64,000 nt of DNA, from the NCBI GenBank assembly GCA_025928335.1, contig JAICJQ010000001.1:30320-94319 (forward strand), given 5' to 3'. The notes under the pieces are model-generated. The model did not search any database. It saw only the letters and a program-made list of their open reading frames with translations, and had not been told where the DNA came from. Position numbers and translations under genes: made by a program. Within the stretch, counting starts at the first letter, position 1; each line of letters opens with the position of its first letter. The stretch is from Gemmatimonadaceae bacterium (GTDB taxonomy: Bacteria > Gemmatimonadota > Gemmatimonadetes > Gemmatimonadales > Gemmatimonadaceae). Of the stretch, positions 41,369 through 50,077 are shown piece after piece.

Positions 41369-42211
41369 CTATGGCCTGCGGGTCGGAATCGCCGTCGCCG
41401 CGGCGACAATCGCGCCGAGTAGTGAGTCACCGCCTCGCCGGCTGAATTCGCCGCGCTCCAACCGGTCGAGCAGTTGCTCGAGCGCGAGCTGGGCGCGCGT
41501 CACGACGTGATTGTGCATCACGCGCGCGCCAGTCACTCCAAGTGCCGGCGCGATCAGCGCGGGCGCAAAGGCGACGATCGGCACCGCACCGATGATGAGG
41601 AGCGAACCGGCGATCGCCGCGCCGAAGACGACGCCCGCACTGGTCTGCGCCACGGCGGAGCGCCGTTGCGTTCGAAAGTCGGCCTCGAGGGCGACGTGCA
41701 CGCGCTGATCGTCGACGCCGATTGCGGTCGCCGACACTTCGAAGGCGCGCGACAAGACGTAGTCTCGCCCTCCGACGCGAAGCGCGCGCTTGACGCCGAC
41801 GAGAAAATCCTGCCGCGGTTCCCAGACGATTCGCTCGGCGTGATGCCGTTTGACGATGAGCAGCTCCTGCCGTTGCATCCACGCGTCGATGGCCGCGAGA
41901 ATGTCACTCGCGCGTCCGGGCACCGTGCGCCCCGCCGAAATCCGCGCCGGTCCGAACAATCGCGACGCGACGCCGCCTTCGTCCTCCGGTAGCACGGAAC
42001 GGGTCCGCTCCTCGGCGAGCGCCTGCCGCAAATGCTGCGGCGTGAGACCGACTTCCTTGCCGAGCTCGATCAGCTGCTCTTCAGTGAATTCCTCTGACGG
42101 ATCACCGGAGTCACCGGTTTTTCCCTGCAGCTCCGCGGCGCGGGCCAGCACACGCTCCAGTGAAGAGCGGTCGAGCCGGGCGGGAGGACGAGGGACCGGC
42201 GAATCGGGCAT
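41369..42211 (-). CDS. Hypothetical membrane protein
   Basis: The product is 280 aa. The N-terminal ~70 residues are helical and charged (LERVLARAAELQGKTG; FTEEQLIELGKEVGL), suggesting a coiled or SHOCT-like regulatory segment. Residues ~185-235 hold two hydrophobic helices (GVVFGAAIAGSLLIIGAVPIV). The rest is beta-rich. No enzymatic motif recognised. It is directly upstream of the FAD oxidase gene, with which it is probably translationally coupled. Confidence 0.6.
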   Translation of the reverse strand: MPDSPVPRPPARLDRSSLERVLARAAELQGKTGDSGDPSEEFTEEQLIELGKEVGLTPQHLRQALAEERTRSVLPEDEGGVASRLFGPARISAGRTVPGRASDILAAIDAWMQRQELLIVKRHHAERIVWEPRQDFLVGVKRALRVGGRDYVLSRAFEVSATAIGVDDQRVHVALEADFRTQRRSAVAQTSAGVVFGAAIAGSLLIIGAVPIVAFAPALIAPALGVTGARVMHNHVVTRAQLALEQLLDRLERGEFSRRGGDSLLGAIVAAATAIPTRRP

Positions 42212-42294
42212 ATCAAAAGATTAATCGCTGCGCGGTGGGGTGACAGTGAGACGTACTGACGATCATTTGCGGGTTGTTGTCAGCGAGCGGTTGC

Positions 42295-42390
42295 TGTCAT
42301 CCTGAGCGCAGCGAAGGACCTACTGTCCCACGAAGAGTTACTAGTGCGGGAGTCTAGGTCCTTCGGTCGCTGCGCTCCCTCAGGATGACA
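42295..42390. repeat. Second copy of the CATCCTGAG palindromic element
   Basis: TGTCATCCTGAGCGCAGCGA near 42295 and the complementary TCAGGATGACA at the end bound a ~96-base imperfect palindrome with inner arms GAAGGACCTA/TAGGTCCTTC. It resembles the element at 26335-26433 and sits in a 267-base gap between two minus-strand genes. Confidence 0.8.
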
Positions 42391-42398
42391 TGCTCGCT

Positions 42399-42473
42399 TC
42401 GCCCTCTCGCCCTCTCGCCCTCTCGCCCTCTCGCCCACTCGCCCACTCGCCCACTCGCCCGTCGCCCGCCGCC
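42399..42473. repeat. Octanucleotide tandem repeat (CTCGCCCT/A)
   Basis: About eight or nine tandem units of CTCGCCCT, then CTCGCCCA, degrading into CGCCCGC. It ends just past the stop codon of the 42479 gene region and is a slippage-prone, non-coding microsatellite. Confidence 0.85.
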
Positions 42474-42478
42474 CAATA

Positions 42479-43609
42479 TCAGATTCCCCCGAGCACCGAT
42501 TCGATCGACCGGCCCAGTGCCGTGAGAATCGGCCCCGGGACGGGGAACGTGGCGGCGAACTGGGCGCTTGGGTCTCCCGCCGGTGCTGCGATGCCGAGCG
42601 TTTGGAGGTAAAAGCGCATGTAACCGGGCCCAAGCTCCGGCGCGACGCGCTGGAGGAGAAGGGCGCCGCCGCGCACCGCCCCGTTGCCGACGTAGCCACT
42701 GGCGGCTCCGGTTCGTTGCTCCGCGGGAGTGGTGTTGTCGCGAATCGCTTCGTCAACGAGGCGAGCGATGGCCTCGTGGACGAAGACGTACAGCGCTTCC
42801 GGTGATGCGTCGGGTGTCCGCGGAAAGACCACGGCGATCGCGTTTGCTTGCTTGCCATCGTTGACCGTTCGCCCTTCTCCGCCGACTGGCAGAGACAAGA
42901 GCAGCTCGCCGGACGGTTGCTGCGTGTTGGCGAGGAAGCGCGAGAGCTTCGGGTAGTATTTGGCGGTCCAGTCCTGGTTGAATTGGGCGTATGCGGCCCC
43001 GCGCGTTTGCTGCTCCTTCGTCCAGTAATCGTGATAGAAGCGGTTGTTCTCGTCCTGCAGCGCTTCGACGAAGCGTTTCACCCAGTCTCGGTCAGCCTGC
43101 GTCGGGAAGTTTGCCGCGAGAAATGCGATCCGCTGCTGCACGTCCGGATTGCTCGATGCGCGCGGGTTGCCGGACGATCGCACGAGAAAATCCGTCGCCT
43201 CGACGATCTCCTGAAAGGAGTTGAAATACATCGCCAGGAACTGCGCGTTGGTCAGCGACGGATTCGTCGCGAAGCGCCGCGACAGCTCCTGTTGGTTCGC
43301 ATCGAGCTGGCTGAAGACGTTCCGCTGTCGCTTGAGTGCCGTGATCTGCTGTTTGTAGCCGCGCGCGAAAAAAGGAACGTGACCGGTGTCGCTGGTCAGC
43401 AGCGCAAAGCCGTGCAGCCAAAGATCGACGTGCTCTTTGGTCATCACGCGCCAGCCGCGCGTCTGTGTCGGTGCGGGGCTCGTCGTCGTGGCCCGGGAGG
43501 ACGACGTGGGGGTCGAGCCGGCGGTCGCCGGAGCGCATCCGCCGAGAGTGATGGTCGTCGCGCCGAAAAGCGCCAGTACTCCGAATCGATGATGAGTTGG
43601 CCGAGCCAT
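42479..43609 (-). CDS. Putative lipoprotein of unknown function
   Basis: The product is 376 aa. The N-terminus has a hydrophobic stretch ending in LGGC, a lipobox, then a Ser/Thr/Pro linker. The body is helical. VFVHEAIARLVDE superficially resembles a metal-binding HExxx motif but lacks the second His spacing of HExxH, so it is not called a protease. No family recognised. It is preceded by 67 bases and a zinc-ribbon gene. Confidence 0.65.
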   Translation of the reverse strand: MARPTHHRFGVLALFGATTITLGGCAPATAGSTPTSSSRATTTSPAPTQTRGWRVMTKEHVDLWLHGFALLTSDTGHVPFFARGYKQQITALKRQRNVFSQLDANQQELSRRFATNPSLTNAQFLAMYFNSFQEIVEATDFLVRSSGNPRASSNPDVQQRIAFLAANFPTQADRDWVKRFVEALQDENNRFYHDYWTKEQQTRGAAYAQFNQDWTAKYYPKLSRFLANTQQPSGELLLSLPVGGEGRTVNDGKQANAIAVVFPRTPDASPEALYVFVHEAIARLVDEAIRDNTTPAEQRTGAASGYVGNGAVRGGALLLQRVAPELGPGYMRFYLQTLGIAAPAGDPSAQFAATFPVPGPILTALGRSIESVLGGI

Positions 43610-43677
43610 AGGATTAGAACCAACGCTGAGGTCGTCCTATCCTAGTGCAAAAGCAAGGCGAATGATCCCTTGGTCCA

Positions 43678-44406
43678 CTATCCGGGGGTCGCCGCCGGCC
43701 GGCCACAGACCGGGCAGAACTTCCAGCCGACTTCCAGCTCCGTGCCGCAGGCCTCGCAATTCACGACGGTGAGATTCTGACCGCAATGCGGGCAGAAGGT
43801 AATCGTACGGCCGATCGGCAGCAGTTCATTACAATACCGACACCGGTCGCCGGCGTTCGCCACCACGGCGCGCGATCCGATCGGCGAGCGAGACGCGTCG
43901 ACGGGGGTCGGAGTCGAAGCCTGCGCTGAACTCGGCCGAGGCGCCGCCCTCGGTGAAGGCGGCTCCGCAGCATTCGTCGCGGGCGGCACTGCCGCGGGCG
44001 TGTTCGACGCGGCGGGCGTCGGAAGCGCGTCGAAGGCGATTGGCGGTGTACTCCCGTCGTCGGGCCCCGCATCGAGCGAGCGAAGTGCGTTCGGCGACAG
44101 CGCAACAGTCATCGTCGCGAACTGCTTGAACGCCGTCGGATCGGGATTCTTGTTCGCGAGCTCCGAGCGCAACCGCTCCCGCATCGCCTCATCGACGATC
44201 AGGTAATCATGCGCACCCGAGAGAAGCTCGGTCAGGGTGATCTCGTAATCCTCGTTCGTCTCCAGCCCCAACTCGCGGCGATGCAGCCGATAGGGCAGGA
44301 TGCTCTGATGCAACTCGGCCACGGTGAACGGCTGGCTGAGGTACTGCGGATGCTTCGCGCGAACCGTACGCGCGAGATGCCGGAACATCCGATCGAGGTT
44401 GTCCAT
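43678..44406 (-). CDS. Zinc-ribbon protein with helical N-terminal domain
   Basis: The product is 242 aa. The C-terminal ~50 residues contain four CxxC pairs (CRYCNE, CPHCGQ, CEACGT, CPVCGR), two zinc ribbons. The N-terminal ~130 residues are helical (HLARTVRAKHPQYLSQPFTV) and joined by a Pro/Ala/Thr-rich linker. Zinc ribbons often bind DNA, RNA or protein; the partner is unknown. A small membrane peptide gene follows upstream. Confidence 0.75.
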   Translation of the reverse strand: MDNLDRMFRHLARTVRAKHPQYLSQPFTVAELHQSILPYRLHRRELGLETNEDYEITLTELLSGAHDYLIVDEAMRERLRSELANKNPDPTAFKQFATMTVALSPNALRSLDAGPDDGSTPPIAFDALPTPAASNTPAAVPPATNAAEPPSPRAAPRPSSAQASTPTPVDASRSPIGSRAVVANAGDRCRYCNELLPIGRTITFCPHCGQNLTVVNCEACGTELEVGWKFCPVCGRPAATPG

Positions 44407-44423
44407 GCCGATAAAACTATCGA

Positions 44424-44606
44424 CTAGGGCCTCGAGGCCTCCTCGACCCGCCGCTCTTTGTCGTCGCGCGCAGCGCGCAGCTTCGACGTTCCAAAACGAT
44501 CGAGGCTCCGGGCGACGATCGACGGCTTACCCGCCCAACCTTCGTCATAACCCCAGTGGTACCCCATGGCCAGCCCGAGGAGCAACGCAACCAGAAACTT
44601 CGTCAT
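44424..44606 (-). CDS. Small single-span membrane protein
   Basis: The product is 60 aa. ATG 44606 has GGAGGT six bases upstream on the minus strand, a strong site. It has an N-terminal membrane span (FLVALLLGLAMGYHWGY) and a charged C-terminal tail. It lies between the zinc-ribbon and RNase HI-like genes; function unknown. Confidence 0.65.
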   Translation of the reverse strand: MTKFLVALLLGLAMGYHWGYDEGWAGKPSIVARSLDRFGTSKLRAARDDKERRVEEASRP

Positions 44607-44639
44607 GACCCACCTCCGTCGTCCGCGCGAAGCGCGGAC

Positions 44640-45311
44640 TCACGTGACCGAATTGGGGCGCGCCACCACCGGGTATTGGCGCGACGCCCGAAATGCGTCG
44701 TCGGTGGGAAATGCTTGCGGCTCCACGGTCACTCGTTGCTTTTCACGTTCTACGGCCAGCCATTCGTCGAACTTCGAGGCGACGATACCACCGGACTGCG
44801 TCTGCTCTCGCGCGGCTCGTACCGCCAAATGATTGGCATACTCGTTCTGCGGATGTCCCTCGTGTCCGCGCACCCATCGCCAGTCCATTTGATGCCCACC
44901 GTCGCGAACCACATCCACTGCTTCCTGCCATAGCTCGAGGTTGAGAATCGGGCCCTCTTTCCTTTTCCAACCCCTCGCCATCCAGCCACGAACCCACTCG
45001 CTCATGCCCTTCACGAGGTACTGCGAATCGCTCGTGAACACCACGCGAAAGCGCACGCCTTTTCGGGAGATCGCGCGTACGGCCTCGATCACGCTGCGAA
45101 GGGCCATGCGGTTGTTCGTCGTTCCGGGCTCGGACACCCAGTAGTCCCACCGGGTGAGATCGCCGTTCCGGCCCATATACTCGATGACGCCCGCCGCCCC
45201 GCCCGGGTTACTCCCTTCGCGGCCATTGCCGAGACACGACTCGTCGGCGTAGATGGCGACGAGTGGGAGCCGCGCGGAGGTGCTCGTTCCCGAAGGGCTC
45301 CCCTTGGTCAC
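44640..45311 (-). CDS. RNase HI-like protein with altered active site
   Basis: The product is 223 aa from GTG 45311. It aligns well with RNase HI (YADES, TTNNRM, TSDSQYLVKGMSEWV, VRGHEGHPQNE). D23 and D95 match two catalytic carboxylates, but the Glu48 position is Ala70 (NNRMA) and the Asp134 position is Asn160 (EYANHLA). Two of four metal ligands are therefore changed, and normal RNA/DNA hybrid cleavage is doubtful. About 50 residues follow the core. It overlaps a small gene upstream by GTGA. It could be a binding or regulatory homologue. Confidence 0.8.
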   Translation of the reverse strand: MTKGSPSGTSTSARLPLVAIYADESCLGNGREGSNPGGAAGVIEYMGRNGDLTRWDYWVSEPGTTNNRMALRSVIEAVRAISRKGVRFRVVFTSDSQYLVKGMSEWVRGWMARGWKRKEGPILNLELWQEAVDVVRDGGHQMDWRWVRGHEGHPQNEYANHLAVRAAREQTQSGGIVASKFDEWLAVEREKQRVTVEPQAFPTDDAFRASRQYPVVARPNSVT

Positions 45312-45529
45312 CCGAGGACCTCGACGCCGTCGATCTCATCGATGTAGATCTTGAGATCGTGACCAGTAGTTGGGTGGCGGGCGTCGACGACCTCGCGGCC
45401 GTTCTCGATTCGAAGCGCCAACGGAATGACCACGTACTCGCGACGCCCACTCCGCTGAAAGGCGAGGCGTGTGCCCTGCGTCACAGCGCGCTCCAGAGCG
45501 TCGTACTGTTTGTGCGTCAGCTGCGCCAT
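45308..45529 (-). CDS. Small hypothetical protein
   Basis: The product is 73 aa from ATG 45529. It overlaps the end of the M20 peptidase gene by 13 bases and the start of the RNase HI-like gene, so translation is probably coupled through all three. The sequence is basic in the middle (QRSGRREYVVIPL) with acidic C-terminal strands (YIDEIDGVEVLG), faintly like a WYL-type small barrel. No firm family call. Confidence 0.6.
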   Translation of the reverse strand: MAQLTHKQYDALERAVTQGTRLAFQRSGRREYVVIPLALRIENGREVVDARHPTTGHDLKIYIDEIDGVEVLG

Positions 45530-46719
45530 GCGTGTTCCGGGGTGCGACACCATTGAAGCGCCAGTCGCTCCAGCACGCGTGTCGCGCGCTCGATTTCTTC
45601 GATGATCACGTATTCCTCCGCCGCGTGGGCGAGTCCGATATCTCCCGGGCCAAAGCAAATCGCCGGAATACCGGCCGCGTTGAGGAGCGCGGCGTCCGTC
45701 CACGCCGTCATTCCTTGAACGCGAACTTCTTCCCGCGCATCCTGCAGCGCGCCTCGAAGGGCGGTGACGATCGGGGCGGCCACGGAGACGTCGCTCGGTT
45801 CCTGCGCGAAGGCCACGGTGATATCCGCGCGAAAATGCGGATGCCGTTGTCCGGCCCGCTCGCACACCGATTCGATCTCCTGACGCACAAGCTCCGGGGA
45901 TTCACCAGGGATCGTGCGTCGCTCGATTTGGATCGTGCACTTGTCCGGATAGGTCGACATGCCGATGCCGCCGACGATTGTCGAGGCATGCACTGACGGC
46001 CGGCCGAGCAACGTGTGCCGACGCTTCGGCAATTCCTCGGCGTCGAACCGATCCAACTCTGACAACACCAGACCGGCGTGACGGATTGCATCGACGCCGA
46101 GATCCCACCGACTGCCATGCGCCGCGCGCCCGTGAGTGGTGATGTCGAGCCACACGAAGCCGAGGTGCGCCGGCATGATCGCCAATCCGGTCGGCTCCGT
46201 GACGATCGCCGCGTCGGCTCGGATACCGCGCTCGATCAACGACCGCGTTCCCGCGCTCTCGTACTCCTCATCGGCGACGGCGGCGACGACGATCTCGCCT
46301 TCGACATGCTGGGCAACCCGCGCCGCGGCCGCGCACATCGACGCGATTCCCGATTTCATGTCCGACGACCCGCGTCCATAGACGCGATCGCCCCACTCGG
46401 CGGCGTCCCACGGCGCGTGCGTCATCCCCTCGACGCCAACGACGTCGAGGTGGCCATTGAACATCAACGTTCGGCCGCCCCCGCCCCCGCCCCCGCCCCC
46501 GCCCCCCCCGGCCGGGTTGCCGATTCGAGCGATGACATTCGGCCGTCCGGGAAGCGCGTCGTACACATCGACGCGAAAGCCCCAACTCGCGAGCACTCCC
46601 GCAAGGAGCTCAGCGACACTCCGCTCGCCTGGGCCGCCGGGCACGAGCGACGGGTTCCGTGAGTCAACCCGGACCAGTGCTCGAGTCAACGCGACGGCGT
46701 CGCCGAGCGCTATCGACAC
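45517..46719 (-). CDS. M20-family peptidase/deacetylase (ArgE/DapE-like)
   Basis: The product is 400 aa from GTG 46719. Metal and catalytic residues of the family are visible: FNGHLDVVG, GRGSSDMKSG and VADEEYES with the catalytic glutamate pair, and AIVTEPTG. A dimerisation domain lies in the middle. The family hydrolyses N-acyl amino acids or peptides. A run of 12 glycines near residue 75 is encoded by a GCCCCC-type microsatellite. It overlaps the GHMP kinase gene by 10 bases and the small gene downstream by 13. Exact substrate is unknown. Confidence 0.85.
   Translation of the reverse strand: MSIALGDAVALTRALVRVDSRNPSLVPGGPGERSVAELLAGVLASWGFRVDVYDALPGRPNVIARIGNPAGGGGGGGGGGGGRTLMFNGHLDVVGVEGMTHAPWDAAEWGDRVYGRGSSDMKSGIASMCAAAARVAQHVEGEIVVAAVADEEYESAGTRSLIERGIRADAAIVTEPTGLAIMPAHLGFVWLDITTHGRAAHGSRWDLGVDAIRHAGLVLSELDRFDAEELPKRRHTLLGRPSVHASTIVGGIGMSTYPDKCTIQIERRTIPGESPELVRQEIESVCERAGQRHPHFRADITVAFAQEPSDVSVAAPIVTALRGALQDAREEVRVQGMTAWTDAALLNAAGIPAICFGPGDIGLAHAAEEYVIIEEIERATRVLERLALQWCRTPEHAWRS
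46475..46508 (-). repeat. CCGCCC microsatellite encoding a poly-glycine run
   Basis: Five tandem CCGCCC units then CCCC (as written on the plus strand) encode the glycine run in the M20 peptidase. The hexamer keeps frame when it gains or loses units. The same sequence class is in the desaturase gene at 1628-1653. Confidence 0.85.
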
Positions 46720-47678
46720 TGGTGCACTCCGTGCTCGTCGATCGCGAAAGGCAACAGCTCTCCCAGGCCGATGATCGCGTCACGCACCGCATTGACGCGA
46801 TCGCGTCCGGCGATCACGAGGACGCAACCGCCTCCCGAAGCGCCGAGCGCCTTCGAGCCGACCGCGCCGGCGCGAGCCGCGCGCTCGATGATCTCATCGA
46901 TGAGCGGCGTCGGAATGGCTGGATGGAGGGAGCGCTGGTGGCGCCATTGTTCGTCGACCAAACCGGCCAACGCATCGAGGTCGCGCGCTTCGAGTGCCCG
47001 CGGCATCTCTTCCGCCGTTTGGCGCATTCGTTCGAGGGCGCGCAACACGCGCGGTTCTCGCGTCTCGTAGGCCCCGAGCACTCCGTTGATCGTCTCGCCG
47101 GAGATCCGACTCTTTCCCGTATAAATGATCAGGCAGCGTCGTTCGATTTCTTCGCGAAACACCGGATCGAGCCGGATGCGCGTGACTTCAGTCTTCCCGG
47201 CGGAGAACCGCAATCCGAGCGCGCCACCGAAAACTGCGGCGTAGTGATCTTGCCTGCCGCCGGGAATTCCCAAGTCTCCGATTTCGATCGCTCGGCTGAG
47301 CTCGGCGATATCGCCTCGAGCCATTTCGTCGCCGCGGGCGCGCGACAATGCGGCAACGGCCGCTACGCCTGCCGCGGAAGAACCGCCAAGTCCCGCGCCG
47401 ATCGGGAAGTCGCTATCGAGCTGAATCTGGGCATCGTCTATCTGGAATCGCCGCGCCGCGGCCGCTGCGATGGATCGATCGGCGGCGCGGTCGCTCGTTG
47501 TATCACTCACCTGCGAGCCGTCGGCCGCGCGCCCACGGGTCACCGTGACAGTGGCGTAGCGGGTGATCGCCACGTTGCAGACAAAGCCGCCCATCTCATC
47601 GGAGTAGGGCGGGACGTCGGTCCATCCGCCGCCGAAATCGATGCGCGTCGGTGCGCGCGTGACGATGATTGCGCTCAA
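46710..47678 (-). CDS. GHMP-family sugar kinase (heptose kinase-like)
   Basis: The product is 322 aa from TTG 47678; an in-frame stop three codons upstream fixes the limit. GHMP signature PIGAGLGGSSAAGVA lies near residue 95, with APTRIDFGGGWTDVPPY at the N-terminus and GASGGGCVLVI near the C-terminus. The closest familiar type is D-glycero-alpha-D-manno-heptose-7-phosphate kinase (HddA-like). It is divergent from otsA and overlaps the peptidase downstream. The substrate is not proven. Confidence 0.8.
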   Translation of the reverse strand: MSAIIVTRAPTRIDFGGGWTDVPPYSDEMGGFVCNVAITRYATVTVTRGRAADGSQVSDTTSDRAADRSIAAAAARRFQIDDAQIQLDSDFPIGAGLGGSSAAGVAAVAALSRARGDEMARGDIAELSRAIEIGDLGIPGGRQDHYAAVFGGALGLRFSAGKTEVTRIRLDPVFREEIERRCLIIYTGKSRISGETINGVLGAYETREPRVLRALERMRQTAEEMPRALEARDLDALAGLVDEQWRHQRSLHPAIPTPLIDEIIERAARAGAVGSKALGASGGGCVLVIAGRDRVNAVRDAIIGLGELLPFAIDEHGVHQCR

Positions 47679-47772
47679 GCAACGCTAAACGTAGTCCCCG
47701 CACGAATCTTCGCCAATCGCGCGAAGCGCGGAGCGTTATCGGGCATGCCTGTTGCTGCCCATTCAACCTTCC

Positions 47773-49260
47773 ATGGCCGATTTCACCCACTATCTCAACG
47801 ACTGCAAGTTCATTCTCGTCTCCAACCGCGAACCGTACGAGCACCTTCGCGGGATCCAGGGCGTCGAGGTCAAACAACCGGCGGGCGGACTCGTGACGGC
47901 GCTCGATCCCACGATGCGCCGTACGCACGGAACGTGGGTCGCGTGGGGATCGGGAAACGCCGATCGCGAGGTGTCGGACGAAACCGGCCGAGTGGCCGTG
48001 CCGCCGGGGGAGTCCTGCTACACGCTGAGGCGTGTCTGGCTCGATGAGGCCGACGTCAACGGCTACTACCATGGATTCGCCAATCGCGCGCTCTGGCCGC
48101 TGTGCCACATGCTCATCCAGCACTTCGAGTATCGCACCGAGTTCTGGGAGCGCTATCGGGCGGTGAATCTTCGCTTCGCCCACGCGGTTGCCGACGAAGC
48201 CGAGCGATGCACCGGCCGCGCGATGGCCTGGATTCAGGACTATCACTTCGCGCTCGCACCCGAGTTTCTGCGTGCGATGCGGCCCTCGCTGTTCATCAAT
48301 CAATTCTGGCACATCCCCTTTCCGCCGGCGGACATCCTCCGTCTGTTGCCGTCTGGGACGCATGAAGCGGTGTTGCGTGGCCTGCTCGGCAATGACTTGC
48401 TCGAGTTTCAGATCGATCGTTATGCGGTCAACTTCCTTGATTGCGTCGAGAAGTTCGTTCCCGAATCGCGCGTCGATCACGTCCACCAGACGGTCACGTT
48501 TCGCGATCGCGTCGTGCACGTCGGCGCGTTTCCGATCAGCATCGACGTCGACCGATTCGAAGGAATGGCGTCCTCGCCGGAGAGCCAGGCGCGCGTGACG
48601 ACGTTGCGCGACCGTTACGCGAAGGGCACGCGCCAGCTCGGAGTCTGCGTCGATCGCATCGACTACACGAAAGGAATTCCCGAGCGAATTCGCGCCTTGG
48701 AAACCCTCTGGGCCGAGTCGCCCGAGTTGCGTGAACGGTTCACATTCATCTTCGTGTGTACGCCGTCGCGAACGGATCTTCCCGCGTACAACGCGCTCGA
48801 GCGCGACGTGTTCCAGTCAGTTATCGCGATCAATACACAATTCGGCACGCGCGACTGGACGCCGATCGTCCTGATCAACGAGAACGTCGACTCGGACCTT
48901 CTCGCCGCCGTGTATCGCGCGGCTGATCTGTGCATCGTGTCGTCGCTGCAAGACGGGATGAACCTCGTCGCCAAGGAGTTTGTCGCTTGCCAAGTCGACG
49001 AACGGGGCGTCCTGCTGCTCAGTCGTTTCACCGGGTCCGCCGAGGAAATCGAGGGTGCGGTCCTGATCAATCCGTTCAACGTCGATGGCTTCGTCGCGGC
49101 GATTCGCACCGCTCTCGAGATGTCCCCGGATGAGCGCAAGCGACGGATGCGCCGAATGCGCCGCCAGCTTCACAACTCCACGATCTTCGATTGGCTCGAC
49201 TCGATTCTCGCGCGATCGGCCGAGATCATGGGAGCTCAGCATCAGCCCGCGCTTGCCTGA
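47773..49260 (+). CDS. otsA: Trehalose-6-phosphate synthase
   Basis: The product is 495 aa from ATG 47773. Key residues match E. coli OtsA: R295 and K300 in DRIDYTKGIPER (R262/K267) and D394/E402 in LQDGMNLVAKE (D361/E369). The enzyme joins UDP-glucose (or a related donor) to glucose-6-phosphate. It overlaps otsB, so trehalose is made in one step from the same mRNA, probably for osmotic, desiccation or heat protection. Confidence 0.95.
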   Translation: MADFTHYLNDCKFILVSNREPYEHLRGIQGVEVKQPAGGLVTALDPTMRRTHGTWVAWGSGNADREVSDETGRVAVPPGESCYTLRRVWLDEADVNGYYHGFANRALWPLCHMLIQHFEYRTEFWERYRAVNLRFAHAVADEAERCTGRAMAWIQDYHFALAPEFLRAMRPSLFINQFWHIPFPPADILRLLPSGTHEAVLRGLLGNDLLEFQIDRYAVNFLDCVEKFVPESRVDHVHQTVTFRDRVVHVGAFPISIDVDRFEGMASSPESQARVTTLRDRYAKGTRQLGVCVDRIDYTKGIPERIRALETLWAESPELRERFTFIFVCTPSRTDLPAYNALERDVFQSVIAINTQFGTRDWTPIVLINENVDSDLLAAVYRAADLCIVSSLQDGMNLVAKEFVACQVDERGVLLLSRFTGSAEEIEGAVLINPFNVDGFVAAIRTALEMSPDERKRRMRRMRRQLHNSTIFDWLDSILARSAEIMGAQHQPALA

Positions 49261-50074
49261 AGCGCCTGCCATCCCGGCACTCCCTCTCACGCCCGCGGTG
49301 GAAGCCAGGCTGCGAGGATCGCCGTTCGCGCTGCTGCTCGACGTGGACGGAACGCTCGCCCCGATCGCGCCGCGTCCCGAGTATGCGACGGTGCCGAACG
49401 ATACGCGACAAATCCTGACCGACCTCGCCGCCACTCCGGACGTGCGCGTCGTCGTCATCTCGGGACGAAGCGCGGACGACGCGCGACGGCTCGTCGACGT
49501 GGCCGGCGTGTGGATCATCGGGAATCATGGGATCGAGGTCGCGGCGCCAGGCGAGAGCGCGGTCGCCCGCGATGCCGTGGCCAGCTACGCCGACGCGATC
49601 GCCGAGGCGGCAACGCGCGCCACGCAAATTGCTGACTCACTTCCGGGGGTGTTTGTCGAGAACAAGCGCTGGACGTTGAGCGTCCACTATCGGCTGGCGC
49701 ACCCCGGCGTTGTTCCGAGCCTGAACGCGCGCATCGCGGCGATCACCAAGGATCTCGGTCTCGCGCTCAGTGTGGGAAAGGAAGTCCTGGAGGTGCGTCC
49801 GCCGGTGGAAATCAACAAGGGAACCGCCGCCCTTCTGCTCGCCGAGGAATTGGACGCTCTGTCCGACGGCGCGTCGCTGCTCTGCGCCGGTGACGACCGA
49901 ACGGACGAAGACATGTTCCAAGCGGTTCGCGCGAGGCAGCCGGCGGCCGTGACTGTGTGGGTCGGTCCGGAATCCGCCGCCGACAAAACCGCCGCGCAAT
50001 TTCGTGTCGCGGACACGTCGGCGATGTGCGAGTTGCTCGAGGCGGTGCTGAGCCTCCGCCGAACGCTCGGCTGA
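49253..50074 (+). CDS. otsB: Trehalose-6-phosphate phosphatase
   Basis: The product is 273 aa from TTG 49253, which overlaps the otsA stop by 8 bases; GTG 49298 is an alternative. HAD motifs: DVDGT (D30, D32), VVISGRS and CAGDDRTDEDMF. It removes phosphate from trehalose-6-phosphate. The neighbouring phasin-like gene converges four bases away. Confidence 0.92.
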   Translation: MPEAPAIPALPLTPAVEARLRGSPFALLLDVDGTLAPIAPRPEYATVPNDTRQILTDLAATPDVRVVVISGRSADDARRLVDVAGVWIIGNHGIEVAAPGESAVARDAVASYADAIAEAATRATQIADSLPGVFVENKRWTLSVHYRLAHPGVVPSLNARIAAITKDLGLALSVGKEVLEVRPPVEINKGTAALLLAEELDALSDGASLLCAGDDRTDEDMFQAVRARQPAAVTVWVGPESAADKTAAQFRVADTSAMCELLEAVLSLRRTLG

Positions 50075-50077
50075 TCG

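Noticed and set aside
42399-42473. Possible CRISPR array
   Set aside because: The octamers are directly adjacent with no unique spacers, so this is a microsatellite.
42479-43609. Metalloprotease call from HEAIA in the lipoprotein
   Set aside because: It is not HExxH and no third ligand could be identified.
46659-48047. Long plus-strand open frame running from the M20 start into otsA
   Set aside because: Antisense to the GHMP kinase and out of frame with otsA; no recognisable motif.
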